DNA from: an uncultured Ignavibacteria bacterium
Lineage (GTDB): Bacteria; Bacteroidota; Ignavibacteria; SZUA-365
DNA length: 64,000 bases
Reading direction: 5' to 3'
Assembly: GCA_913061095.1 (NCBI GenBank)
Contig: CAJXVM010000006.1
Span: forward strand, 124,001 to 188,000
Part shown: positions 17,607 through 26,891 of the stretch, piece after piece
Layout of the letters: each line of letters opens with the position of its first letter
How positions within the stretch are numbered: position 1 is the stretch's first letter
Notes under the pieces: model-generated
Database searches by the model: none
What the model was told of the DNA's origin: nothing
The model's input: the letters and a program-made list of their open reading frames with translations, nothing else
Translations under genes and position numbers: made by a program

Positions 17607-20600
17607 CTGCGGAGAAGCATCCTGCCGACCGCGAGCGGGAGCCCGATGTTCGTCTCCTCGAACGCTTCCGCCATTTGCCGCTCGCCGCATCCATCGCGGC
17701 TCAGCTGCCGGAACCCGCATCCTGCCTGCAGCTCAGGGGCGTGTACGGTTCGCTGAAGGGCATTCTGCTCGCCGACCTTTTCCGCATCGGCAGTCGGCAG
17801 CTCGTCGTTATCGCGGCTGACACCGCTTCCGCACAGGAGCTGTGGAATGACATGTCGCTCATCCTCGGTGACGATCAGGTGCTCTTCATCGGCGAGCGAT
17901 TCTCCCGCACGCAGAAGCAGATCCGCAACATCACGAGCACATTCGCCGAGAACGCCGACACGCTGCGCTTCCTGACCGAATCACCCGAGCGCGTGGTCAT
18001 CACGGACATCCGCACGGCGCTGCAGGAATTTCCGTCCGTGCAGGACATCCGCGAGCAGTCCACACATATTCGTACCGGACAGCAGATCCCGCAGATGGAA
18101 TTGATCCGGCAGGTTGCGTTCGGCGGATTCGAGCAGTCGGATTTTGTGGCCAGCACGGGGGAATACGCCGTGCGCGGGGGAATCGTGGATATTTTTCCGG
18201 TAGGATACGACAATCCCCTGCGCATCGAGTTCTTCGGTGATGAGATCGACTCCATACGCGAATTCGACGCGCTCAGTCAGCGATCCATTCGTCCGATGGA
18301 AGAGGCCGCCTTTGTCACCTCGCTGTTCCTCGATGACGAGCCGCGCGTACACAGCCGCATGCCCGAGTTCTTCGACGAACGCGCCCTGCTGGTGATCGAC
18401 GGCATTGAGTCCGTGCGGCAGCAGGCCGAGGAACAGGAACAGTCCGCGGTGCTCGAGCAGCTTCGCACGCGTCACGGTACGGTTCTATTTGGTGTCATCG
18501 AGCAGGAGTGCGCGCAGACGCTCGACGCCGGCGCTGAATCCCAGCCGTCGGTCAACGGATCGATCCGGCTGCTGCAGGAGACGCTGCTGCGTCTGCAGGA
18601 AGAGGGATACGAGACCGTCCTCGTCGCCGATTCCGCGCAGCAGGCCGAACGGCTGGAGGATCTGCTGCACAGCGCCGCCGACGGCGATGACGAAGATCGC
18701 CCGGCCTTTCCCGCACTGCATCACGACGTGCGCTACTGTCCGCTCACCGAAGGATTCATCCTCCCCTCCGCCCGGCTCGCCGTGCTGACCGAACATCAGG
18801 TATTCAACCGCCATCACATCCGCAAGCGCGCCACGCGCGGACATCGCGGACTGTCATTGCGGGAAATGAAGCAGCTGCGCATCGGCGATTTCGTCGTTCA
18901 TGCCGACAAGGGGATCGGCAAGTTCATCGGCTTTGAAACCATCACGGTCAGCGGCGGACTGCAGGAAACCGCGAAGCTGCTGTACGCCGACGACGACACG
19001 CTGTACGTGAACCTGAATTACATCAACAAGCTGCAGAAATACAGCTCCGAGGAGGGCCACACGCCGCAGCTCTCCAAGCTCGGCAGCGGTGCATGGGAGC
19101 GGCTGCGTGCGAAGACGAAGAAGCGCATCAAGGACATCGCACGCGACCTGATCCAGCTCTATGCGCGGCGGAAGATGTCGGAGGGCTACGCGTTCTCGCC
19201 CGACGGTCAGTGGCAGAAGGAACTAGAGGCATCGTTCATCTACGAAGACACGCCCGATCAGGCCAAAGCGACCGTTGACGTGAAAAATGACATGGAGGAA
19301 GCGGTACCGATGGACCGCCTGGTCTGCGGCGATGTCGGATATGGCAAGACCGAGGTCGCCGTGCGGGCGGCATTCAAGGCCGTGGTTGACGGCAAGCAGG
19401 TCGCCGTACTCGTACCCACGACCATTCTGGCACAGCAGCACTATCACACCTTCCGCGACCGCCTGAACCGCTATTCCGTATTCGTCGAATCCCTTTCACG
19501 CTTCAAGTCGCGCAGGCAGCAGCAGGAGATCCTGGAAAAGCTCAAACGCGGCAGTATCGACATCGTCATCGGCACGCATCGCATGCTGAGCAGGGATGTT
19601 GCGTTTCGCGATCTCGGTCTGCTGGTCGTCGACGAGGAGCACCGCTTCGGCGTCACCGCCAAGGAAAAACTGCGGGAGCTGCGCGCCAGTGTCGACACGA
19701 TGACAATGACCGCCACGCCGATTCCGCGCACGCTGAACTTCTCCCTGCTGGGCGCGCGCGATCTCTCCGTTATCGAAACACCGCCGAAGAACCGTCTCCC
19801 CATCATCACGCATATCCTCCCCTTCGAACGCGACACAATTGTCGAGGGCGTCGAACGTGAACTCGAGCGCGGCGGTCAGGTCTTTTTCGTTCACGACAAG
19901 GTGCAGGACCTCGATCACCTCGCCGACGTGTTGCGGAATTACCTTCCCGGCGTGCGCATCTCCACCGCACACGGTCAGATGAAGTCTTCGGAACTCGAGC
20001 GCGTGATGATGCGCTTTCTCGAACGCAAAGTGGACGTGCTCGTGGCGACAAAAATCATCGAGAGCGGTCTCGACATCCCGAACGCGAACACGATTTTCAT
20101 CAACAACGCGAATCATTTCGGCCTGGCCGAACTGTATCAGCTGCGCGGCCGCGTGGGACGCTCGAACACGCAGGCCTGGGCATTCCTGCTGATACCGCCG
20201 CAGTCGAAACTGACGCGCGACGCCCTCAAGCGCATGCAGGCGATCGAGGAATTCTCGGAACTCGGAACCGGTTTCCAGCTGGCCATGCGTGATCTCGAAA
20301 TCCGCGGTGCGGGCAATCTGCTCGGTGCGGAACAGAGCGGATTCATCACCGAGATCGGTTTCGAGCTGTACATGCAGACGCTCGAGGAGGCCGTCGACGA
20401 ACTCAAGTCTGAGGAATTCGAGGGACTGTTCAAGGAGGAGGAAGAAGCCATGCGTCCTCGCGCGGACGTCGTCATGGAACTCGGTCTCGACAGCTATCTC
20501 CCCCATACCTATATCAGCAACGCCACGGAGCGCTTCGATCTCTACAAGCGGCTCTACAACTGTGAGACGGATGAGGAGATCGAGTCCATCGCACAGGAAC

Positions 20601-20944
20601 TGGCCGACCGCTTCGGCTCGCTGCCCGAGGAGGCACAGTCGCTGATCTTTTCGGTGCGTGTCCGGCTCATCGCTGCGCGCATCCGTCTGGCGCGCGTGAC
20701 GCTCGAACAGGGGCGCCTCAACATCGCCCTGCCGCCGCAGGATGACGAGCTCTTTTATGAGCGTCATTTCCAGCAGTTGATGGCCTGGGTACTCGACAAC
20801 AAGGATCGTGCGAAGCTCGAGCAGGATGCGCGGCAGGTGCGCATCATCGTGCAGCAGGTTCATTCTCCCGAGGAAGTGCGCGCGCTGCTGTTCGAGTTCG
20901 AAGCCATTGTGTCACAGGAAACGGAGGGTTCCGATGCAGAATGA
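17603..20944 (+). CDS. mfd: Transcription-repair coupling factor Mfd
   Basis: 1113 residues, GTG start overlapping the DUF971 stop. Mfd removes RNA polymerase stalled at lesions and recruits UvrA. The N-terminal UvrB-like region (about 1-330) includes GEYAVRGGIVDIFPVGYDNPLRIEFFGDEIDS-type sequence without a nuclease function; the RNA-polymerase-interacting domain lies near 430-500 (GDFVVHADKGIGKFIG); the superfamily 2 translocase follows with Walker A CGDVGYGKTEVAVRAAFKA, LLVVDEEHRFG, TATPIPRTLNFSLLGARD and LVATKIIESGLDIPNANT; the C-terminal D7 domain completes the normal architecture. The end overlaps the next gene by 11 bases. No damage to the frame is visible. Confidence 0.97.
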   Translation: MTAEKHPADREREPDVRLLERFRHLPLAASIAAQLPEPASCLQLRGVYGSLKGILLADLFRIGSRQLVVIAADTASAQELWNDMSLILGDDQVLFIGERFSRTQKQIRNITSTFAENADTLRFLTESPERVVITDIRTALQEFPSVQDIREQSTHIRTGQQIPQMELIRQVAFGGFEQSDFVASTGEYAVRGGIVDIFPVGYDNPLRIEFFGDEIDSIREFDALSQRSIRPMEEAAFVTSLFLDDEPRVHSRMPEFFDERALLVIDGIESVRQQAEEQEQSAVLEQLRTRHGTVLFGVIEQECAQTLDAGAESQPSVNGSIRLLQETLLRLQEEGYETVLVADSAQQAERLEDLLHSAADGDDEDRPAFPALHHDVRYCPLTEGFILPSARLAVLTEHQVFNRHHIRKRATRGHRGLSLREMKQLRIGDFVVHADKGIGKFIGFETITVSGGLQETAKLLYADDDTLYVNLNYINKLQKYSSEEGHTPQLSKLGSGAWERLRAKTKKRIKDIARDLIQLYARRKMSEGYAFSPDGQWQKELEASFIYEDTPDQAKATVDVKNDMEEAVPMDRLVCGDVGYGKTEVAVRAAFKAVVDGKQVAVLVPTTILAQQHYHTFRDRLNRYSVFVESLSRFKSRRQQQEILEKLKRGSIDIVIGTHRMLSRDVAFRDLGLLVVDEEHRFGVTAKEKLRELRASVDTMTMTATPIPRTLNFSLLGARDLSVIETPPKNRLPIITHILPFERDTIVEGVERELERGGQVFFVHDKVQDLDHLADVLRNYLPGVRISTAHGQMKSSELERVMMRFLERKVDVLVATKIIESGLDIPNANTIFINNANHFGLAELYQLRGRVGRSNTQAWAFLLIPPQSKLTRDALKRMQAIEEFSELGTGFQLAMRDLEIRGAGNLLGAEQSGFITEIGFELYMQTLEEAVDELKSEEFEGLFKEEEEAMRPRADVVMELGLDSYLPHTYISNATERFDLYKRLYNCETDEEIESIAQELADRFGSLPEEAQSLIFSVRVRLIAARIRLARVTLEQGRLNIALPPQDDELFYERHFQQLMAWVLDNKDRAKLEQDARQVRIIVQQVHSPEEVRALLFEFEAIVSQETEGSDAE

Positions 20945-21986
20945 CCTGCGCAGTCGCAACAGGGAACGCCGCACCGCGTGGTTCATCGCCGCGGTGATGG
21001 TTGCCGCGCTCCTGTACTTTGCATCACAGGGCGGCATCCTCCGCGACCTCCTGTCAACGGAGGAAGCACCGCCGGAGGAATATGCCGACCGTTCCGCGAT
21101 CACCCGCCGCGCGGTGGAACTGCCGCTGGATTTTCCTGGCTACGAACGAGCACGCATCAGCAGCGCAACCACCGTTCTGCGCGCGAACGCCGTGAACTGG
21201 GTGGTGCTGCGCGTCCCACTCTGGATTCCTTCCCCACGCGGCATCGAGTACAGCAGTTTCGACCTGCGCCGGATCGAACAGGCCGTGCGGCAGCTCAAGG
21301 ATGCGGGATTCGGCGTCTCCATCGCACCGGTGTACTGGGACGGCGACAGCCTGCGGGCCGCGCCCTCCTTTCTTCCGCCGCGCGCGTTTTTCCGTGGATA
21401 CCGTGTCATGCTCCTCGACATGGCAGCCGCCGCCGCGTCCGCCTCGGCCGATGCGCTGCTGCTTGACGGACTCTTCGGTTTCGGCAGTGTCACCGCGGGT
21501 TCCTGGCTGCAGCTGCTCACGGATATCCGCGGCCGCTTCCCGGGCAGCATCGAAGCGCGCATGGACTCCGGTTTCACGCCGCAGCTCTACCTGCGGCATA
21601 TCGATGGCGCACATCTCTCTTCCGATCTCGGACGTGTGACTACGCTTCGGAAGGAGCGCGACGATGCCCGGATCTATCTGCAGCTGCCGTCGAAGGACGA
21701 ATATGCATCTTCGGTGGAAGCGTGGCAGCCGGTGCTCGTCACTGCCGATGACGTGCTGCAGGCTGCAATACAGTTGATATCACAGGAGGAGGATCGTGCG
21801 GAAACGGAAGGTTTTACGCTGACCGGAATGCAGGCATACAGGCAGCTGCTGCGGAAGGACAGTCCGCTCGCGCGCGCGATGAGCAATCGTCGCCAGCGTG
21901 GATTGATCCGTGAACTGAAAAGTCGGCAGCAGGAGCTTCTGCCCGCTGCGCCGACGAATTCAGAGCCGAATGCTCATCGCGAATGA
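20934..21986 (+). CDS. Membrane-anchored putative TIM-barrel protein of unknown function
   Basis: 350 residues from the ATG at 20934, preceded by a GGAGG-like site and overlapping mfd by 11 bases. A short basic N terminus precedes one membrane helix (about 15-32, WFIAAVMVAALLYFASQGG), so the main domain is predicted to be periplasmic. That domain alternates strands and helices in a beta/alpha-barrel pattern (NWVVLRVPLWIP, LKDAGFGVSIAPVYWDG, SADALLLDGLFGFG) reminiscent of GH113-like or related glycosidases, but no convincing pair of catalytic acids stands out. The C terminus is helical and charged. I do not recognise the family. It shares its last 27 bases with the convergent gene. Confidence 0.6.
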   Translation: MQNDLRSRNRERRTAWFIAAVMVAALLYFASQGGILRDLLSTEEAPPEEYADRSAITRRAVELPLDFPGYERARISSATTVLRANAVNWVVLRVPLWIPSPRGIEYSSFDLRRIEQAVRQLKDAGFGVSIAPVYWDGDSLRAAPSFLPPRAFFRGYRVMLLDMAAAAASASADALLLDGLFGFGSVTAGSWLQLLTDIRGRFPGSIEARMDSGFTPQLYLRHIDGAHLSSDLGRVTTLRKERDDARIYLQLPSKDEYASSVEAWQPVLVTADDVLQAAIQLISQEEDRAETEGFTLTGMQAYRQLLRKDSPLARAMSNRRQRGLIRELKSRQQELLPAAPTNSEPNAHRE

Positions 21987-22583
21987 CCACAGGAAATATC
22001 TGCGCACACCCGTTGCCTCGGGGGGCGTTCCATCGGGATTGTAGTAGTACGCACGTGCGCCGCGGTCGAGTTGCACACGATACTGCAGCTCGTAAAACGC
22101 AAATGACGTCACGTACTGCACGCCGAGGTAGAAGAACGATCGCTTGCCGAGCGAATTCATCTCCCGCACATACTTGTATTCCTGATGATCACCGACATCG
22201 GGCAAATCCCGCTCCCAGGTGGGATCGAAACTCCCGCCCGCATTGAGAGAAAACGGGATTGGCGGACGCAGCCGAAGCACAGCATCGATGGTCATTGTCG
22301 GCCAGAGCACACTCACACCCGGACGAAAGATGATGTACCACGAACGGATCGGCTGCGCAAGCATGAGATCCCACGTACCGGTGACACCGGCGGAAATGTC
22401 CGCGCTGGTCTGATGCTGCCGGAAATTGTGCCACAACAGCAGGGGTCCGACGGCGGGACCGGTCTTTATCCAGGATTCGTTCCGAAGGATGTCGGTCGTG
22501 GTGCCGTCCTGCGCGGCAAGCGGCGCTGAGACGAACATCACGAGAAGCATGGTGACTGCCGTGAAGAGGCTGCGCTTTTTCAT
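21960..22583 (-). CDS. Secreted putative outer-membrane beta-barrel protein of unknown function
   Basis: 207 residues with a clear signal peptide (MKKRSLFTAVTMLLVMFVSAPLAAQ). The mature part has alternating hydrophobic and polar residues with many aromatics (YIIFRPGVSVLWPTMTIDAVLRL, FYLGVQYVTSFAFYELQYRVQL) and ends in an aromatic-rich strand ...FAMSIRL, a plausible outer-membrane barrel of 8 to 10 strands. No named family is recognised. The start overlaps the stop of the dehydrogenase-like gene by 4 bases, so it is the last member of the ftsY-mutL-icmF unit. A link to acyl-CoA metabolism is not suggested by the sequence itself. Confidence 0.6.
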   Translation of the reverse strand: MKKRSLFTAVTMLLVMFVSAPLAAQDGTTTDILRNESWIKTGPAVGPLLLWHNFRQHQTSADISAGVTGTWDLMLAQPIRSWYIIFRPGVSVLWPTMTIDAVLRLRPPIPFSLNAGGSFDPTWERDLPDVGDHQEYKYVREMNSLGKRSFFYLGVQYVTSFAFYELQYRVQLDRGARAYYYNPDGTPPEATGVRRYFLWSFAMSIRL

Positions 22584-23290
22584 TCTGACAATGCCATTTT
22601 TTTCAAAAGGGATGCCGGCCGGTAGCGCTCACCGCCGAGTTCTTCGTGCATGGCACGCAGGATCGTATACAGGTTGCGCCAGCCGATGCGATGTCCCCAG
22701 CTGATCGGCCCCCCGCCGGGCAGCGCGACACGCAGAAGTGCATCCATGGATTCCTGCCCCGTGATATCCTGCTGACAGACCAGCACGGCCTCGTTGATCA
22801 TCACCGCCAGCATGCGCGGCGTGACCATACCGACTTCATCACGAACGACCTCCATGCGCTTGCCGATGCCTGCAAAGAAATCCGTGAGGATTTCCTGATG
22901 GCCATGCTTCGCGCCATATGGAAAACAAACCTCCGCGAAATCCGACGTCGTGAGTCCCGGCAGAGCGGCAAAACCGACGATGCGGTCCGCCCCGCCGACA
23001 CGCGCGGTCAGTTCCGTCGCCGTGACCGCAGCCGTGTTACAGAGAACCGGTGCGTCACTGTTGATTTCCGCAAGCACATCGCTGAGAATCAGGCGGCGCT
23101 TCTTCGACGTGCGCACGTGCAGATCGATGACAAGATCAATGTGCGGCGCTTCGTCCAGCGCGTGCACGGTCTGCACCTCTGCGTCGACCGTTTTCTTCAT
23201 GCCCCGGCCATATACGATGCACTCATGCTCCGCGCAGACCTCGAGCCATTCCTTGATCAGTCCGACCGGACCGGTAAAAAGGATTGTCAT
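22580..23290 (-). CDS. 3-hydroxyacyl-CoA dehydrogenase-family protein, catalytically degenerate
   Basis: 236 residues, shorter than the usual 280 or more. The C-terminal half carries the family signature: MLAVMINEAVLVCQQDI, LPGGGPISWGHRIGWRNLY and GGERYRPASLLKKM. Aligned by spacing with human HADH (Ser137, His158, Glu170, Asn208), the corresponding positions here are Ala87 (NTAA), Ala108 (GFAALPG), Glu120 and Pro158 (GMVTPR), so three of four catalytic residues are missing. The N-terminal Rossmann loop reads TGPVGLI and lacks GxGxxG. It is therefore likely a pseudoenzyme that binds acyl-CoA or acts as a partner. It follows icmF by 24 bases and overlaps the next gene by 4, so a role linked to the mutase is plausible but unproven. 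Confidence 0.72.
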   Translation of the reverse strand: MTILFTGPVGLIKEWLEVCAEHECIVYGRGMKKTVDAEVQTVHALDEAPHIDLVIDLHVRTSKKRRLILSDVLAEINSDAPVLCNTAAVTATELTARVGGADRIVGFAALPGLTTSDFAEVCFPYGAKHGHQEILTDFFAGIGKRMEVVRDEVGMVTPRMLAVMINEAVLVCQQDITGQESMDALLRVALPGGGPISWGHRIGWRNLYTILRAMHEELGGERYRPASLLKKMALSE

Positions 23291-23314
23291 AATGTTCAGC
23301 TCCTCAATGTGTAC

Positions 23315-26300
23315 TTACATACTCCGCCGGTACTGGCCGCCGACTTCGTACAGCGCGCCGGAGATCTGTCCGAGCGAAGCGACCTTCACGCATTCGAGCA
23401 GCTCGTCGAACACGTTGCGATGCTCCTGCGCGGCGTGTTGTACCGCCGCGAGCGCCTCTGATCCACCGCCCTCGTTCCGCTTCTGGAACGCGCGCACGTT
23501 GGCGATCTGCTGCCGCTTTTCATCTTCCGTCGAACGGATCAGCTCGATCGGCTCCTCCTCGCGCCGGCGCAGATGCGCGGGACGAAGGAAGGTATTCACG
23601 CCGACGATGGGCAGGTCACCCGAATGTTTCCTGTGCTCGTACACCATCGACTCTTCCTGGATCTTGCCGCGCTGATACATCGTCTCCATGGCACCCAGCA
23701 CGCCACCGCGGTCGGAAATGCGCCGGAACTCCGCGAGCACGGCCTCCTCGACGAGGTCCGTCAGCTCTTCGATGATGAAGGATCCCTGCAGCGGATTCTC
23801 GTTCTTCGCGAGCCCGAGTTCCTTGTTGATGATCATCTGAATGGCCAGCGCCCGCCGCACGCTTTCCTCGGTCGGCGTAGTGATCGCCTCGTCATACGCG
23901 TTCGTATGCAGCGAGTTGCAGTTGTCGTAAATCGCGTACAGCGCCTGCAGCGTCGTGCGGATGTCATTGAAGTCGATCTCCATCGCATGCAAGCTGCGGC
24001 CGCTGGTCTGGATGTGGTACTTCAGCTTCTGCGAACGGTCGTTGCCGCCGTAAAGACGTTTCATCGCGACGGACCAGATGCGCCGCGCCACGCGTCCGAT
24101 GACGGCGTATTCGGCGTCGATGCCGTTGGAGAAAAAGTACGACAGATTCGGGGCGAACTCGTCGATGTGCATGCCGCGCGAGAGATAGTACTCCACGTAG
24201 GTGAAACCGTTCGCGAGGGTGAAGGCCAGCTGCGTGATGGGATTCGCTCCGGCCTCTGCAATGTGATAGCCGCTGATGGAGACCGAATAGTAGTTGCGCA
24301 CCCTGTTGCGCACGAAGTTCTGCTGAATGTCGCCCATCATGCGCAGGGCGAACTCCGTGGAGAAAATGCAGGTGTTCTGTGCCTGGTCTTCCTTCAGGAT
24401 GTCAGCCTGGACGGTACCGCGCACAACCGACATGCTCTCCGCACGGATGCGTTCGTATTCCTCCCGCGGCAGGATGCCCTTCGCCACGAAGAAATCCCCG
24501 GAAACACCGAGCGTCCCGAGGCCGAAATAGCGATGCACGCCGGCGCCCTTTTCGAACTGCGCGGGGTCGTTGAGTTCGGCGAGCAGTTCAGGTAGCGTCG
24601 GTGCACCGGTATATACAGGGCGCTCCATGTTCACCGCCGCGTATTGTTCGTCGATCGCCTTCTGCGCCTGCTCGAATTTCCCGTTGAGCACCAGCCACCG
24701 CTCCACCTGCTGGTCGATCGCGGTGTTCATGAACATGGCCAATATCATCGGAGCGGGACCGTTGATGGTCATCGACACCGAGGTGTTCGGCGCAGTCAGA
24801 TCGAAGCCGCAGTAGAGCTTCTTCATGTCGTCGAGCGTGCAGATGCTGACGCCCGAGTTGCCGATCTTTCCGTAGATGTCGGGACGCTCGGCCGGATCCT
24901 CGCCGTAAAGCGTGACGGAATCGAACGCGGTTGAGAGACGCGCGGCCGGGAGTCCCTCGGAAACATAGTGGAAGCGCTTGTTCGTCCGCTCCGGTGTACC
25001 CTCGCCCGCAAACATGCGCGTGGGATCTTCTCCCTCGCGCTTGAACGGAAAGACGCCGCCGGTATAGGGAAAACTGCCGGGCACATTTTCCAGGAGTATC
25101 CATCGCAGGATATCTCCGCGGTCGCGGTACTGCGGCAGGGACACGCGCGGGATGCGCGTTCCCGACAGCGACGTGCGCGCGAGCGTGTTGACGATTTCGC
25201 GGTCGCGGACACGCGTGGTCAGCGTATCCCTGGAGTACGCCTCCTTTGCATCCTCCCATTTTTCAAGCAGGTCGCGGTTCTCCGGTGCCACCTTGTCGCG
25301 GAAATAGGTGATCTGCGCATCGAGCACGTCAAGCAGCTCCTGCCGCACTTCCTTCGAACCGATTTCCACCACACCTCCCTCGCCGGAAATCTGCAACTCC
25401 CGCCGTTCGCCGGATTCCACCAGCGAAGCGCGCGCGCCTTCGAGCTGATCCCAGCGTCGCGCGAACTCCGCCTGCTCATCCACCCACTTCTTGTACTCCT
25501 GCAGCGCGTCGGCGATGTCGGAGAGATAGCGTGAACGCTCCGGGGGAATGATCGCGGCCTTGTCGGGCAGGGCATGGTCGCGGCCGAGATCGGTCTGCCA
25601 GTCCACACGGGTTTCTTTCTTCAGCGTCTGCACGATGTGGAAAAACAGGTGATTGGTCCCGGCATCGTTGAACTGACTCGCGATGGTCGGATACACAGGA
25701 ATGTCGTCTTCCTCCGCCTCCCACAGGCCTCGGTTGCGCCGCACCTGCTTACGGATATCACGCAGTGCGTCTTCCGCCCCGCGCTTCTCGTATTTATTCA
25801 GTACGACGATATCGGCCAGGTCGAGCATATCAATCTTCTCGAGCTGCGTCTGCGCCCCGTATTCCGGCGTCATCACGTACATGGACACATCCACCAGGTC
25901 GACGATGGCGGAGTCGCTCTGGCCGATGCCCGCGGTCTCCACGATGACCAGTCCGTATCCGGCGACTTTGCAGAGATCGATTGCGCGGTGCAGCGCCGCC
26001 GAGGTGGCGGTGTTCGCCGCACGCGTGGCGAAGGAGCGCATGAACACACGTTCGTGTCCTTCCGGCGCGGTCGCGGCAATGGCATTCATGCGGATGCGGT
26101 CGCCCAGCAGCGCCCCGCCCGTGCGCCGCTTCGACGGGTCCACAGAGAGAATCGCGATATGCAGGTCGGGAAATTCCCGCAGAAAACGACGCACGATCTC
26201 GTCGGTCAGCGATGACTTTCCTGCTCCACCGGTGCCGGTGATGCCGAGCACGGGAATGATCGTGTCCCCGGAAGGTTCGACTGTCACCTCCTCATGATGT

Positions 26301-26866
26301 TCCAGCGCCGTGAGTGCGCTGGCGAAAAGTCGGCGGTCGGATTTCAGCTCACCGTTCACCTGTGACGCCGGTTTCCCGCTGACAAGCAGTGTACCGTCAC
26401 CGACGGTGAGGCGTTCGTCGTGCCCTGTCTCGTAGTCGCAGGCCTCAAGCACGGTGTTGATCATGCCCTGCAGGCCCATCTGCCGTCCGTCCTCCGGAGA
26501 GAACACGTGATCGATGCCATAGGCGTGCAGTTCGTCGATTTCGTTCTGCACGATCACTCCGCCGCCACCGGCGAAAATCTTGATATGCCCGGCACCGCGC
26601 TGCTCGAGGAGATCCTTCATGTATTTGAGATACTCCATGTGGCCGCCCTGGTACGAGCTGATGGCAATGCCCTGGGCATCCTCGTGCACGGCGGCATCCA
26701 CGATCTCGGCAACGGAACGGTTGTGGCCGAGATGGATGATTTCCGCGCCGCTGGACTGCAGGATGCGGCGCATGATATTGATGCTCGCGTCATGGCCGTC
26801 GAACAGCGAGGCGGCCGTCACGAGACGGATCTTGTTTTTCGGAGTGTAGGCCTGTACGTCTTGCAT
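23315..26866 (-). CDS. icmF: Fused isobutyryl-CoA mutase IcmF (B12 mutase plus G-protein chaperone)
   Basis: 1183 residues from the ATG at 26866; a longer frame would enter mutL. IcmF proteins use coenzyme B12 to rearrange isobutyryl-CoA and n-butyryl-CoA and fuse three parts: an N-terminal B12 domain (about 10-145) with [15 protein letters not shown], where the histidine replaces the lower axial base; a MeaB-like GTPase (about 205-480) with P-loop GTGGAGKSS (211-218), which loads and protects the cofactor; and a substrate barrel (about 560 to the end) with [21 protein letters not shown] and [17 protein letters not shown]. The order B12-GTPase-substrate is diagnostic of IcmF rather than methylmalonyl-CoA mutase. 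Close relatives can also act on pivalyl- or isovaleryl-CoA. It lies 25 bases after mutL and before a degenerate acyl-CoA dehydrogenase-type protein. Confidence 0.95.
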   Translation of the reverse strand: MQDVQAYTPKNKIRLVTAASLFDGHDASINIMRRILQSSGAEIIHLGHNRSVAEIVDAAVHEDAQGIAISSYQGGHMEYLKYMKDLLEQRGAGHIKIFAGGGGVIVQNEIDELHAYGIDHVFSPEDGRQMGLQGMINTVLEACDYETGHDERLTVGDGTLLVSGKPASQVNGELKSDRRLFASALTALEHHEEVTVEPSGDTIIPVLGITGTGGAGKSSLTDEIVRRFLREFPDLHIAILSVDPSKRRTGGALLGDRIRMNAIAATAPEGHERVFMRSFATRAANTATSAALHRAIDLCKVAGYGLVIVETAGIGQSDSAIVDLVDVSMYVMTPEYGAQTQLEKIDMLDLADIVVLNKYEKRGAEDALRDIRKQVRRNRGLWEAEEDDIPVYPTIASQFNDAGTNHLFFHIVQTLKKETRVDWQTDLGRDHALPDKAAIIPPERSRYLSDIADALQEYKKWVDEQAEFARRWDQLEGARASLVESGERRELQISGEGGVVEIGSKEVRQELLDVLDAQITYFRDKVAPENRDLLEKWEDAKEAYSRDTLTTRVRDREIVNTLARTSLSGTRIPRVSLPQYRDRGDILRWILLENVPGSFPYTGGVFPFKREGEDPTRMFAGEGTPERTNKRFHYVSEGLPAARLSTAFDSVTLYGEDPAERPDIYGKIGNSGVSICTLDDMKKLYCGFDLTAPNTSVSMTINGPAPMILAMFMNTAIDQQVERWLVLNGKFEQAQKAIDEQYAAVNMERPVYTGAPTLPELLAELNDPAQFEKGAGVHRYFGLGTLGVSGDFFVAKGILPREEYERIRAESMSVVRGTVQADILKEDQAQNTCIFSTEFALRMMGDIQQNFVRNRVRNYYSVSISGYHIAEAGANPITQLAFTLANGFTYVEYYLSRGMHIDEFAPNLSYFFSNGIDAEYAVIGRVARRIWSVAMKRLYGGNDRSQKLKYHIQTSGRSLHAMEIDFNDIRTTLQALYAIYDNCNSLHTNAYDEAITTPTEESVRRALAIQMIINKELGLAKNENPLQGSFIIEELTDLVEEAVLAEFRRISDRGGVLGAMETMYQRGKIQEESMVYEHRKHSGDLPIVGVNTFLRPAHLRRREEEPIELIRSTEDEKRQQIANVRAFQKRNEGGGSEALAAVQHAAQEHRNVFDELLECVKVASLGQISGALYEVGGQYRRSM

Positions 26867-26891
26867 GATGGAAATGAAGCGTTGTGAATTG

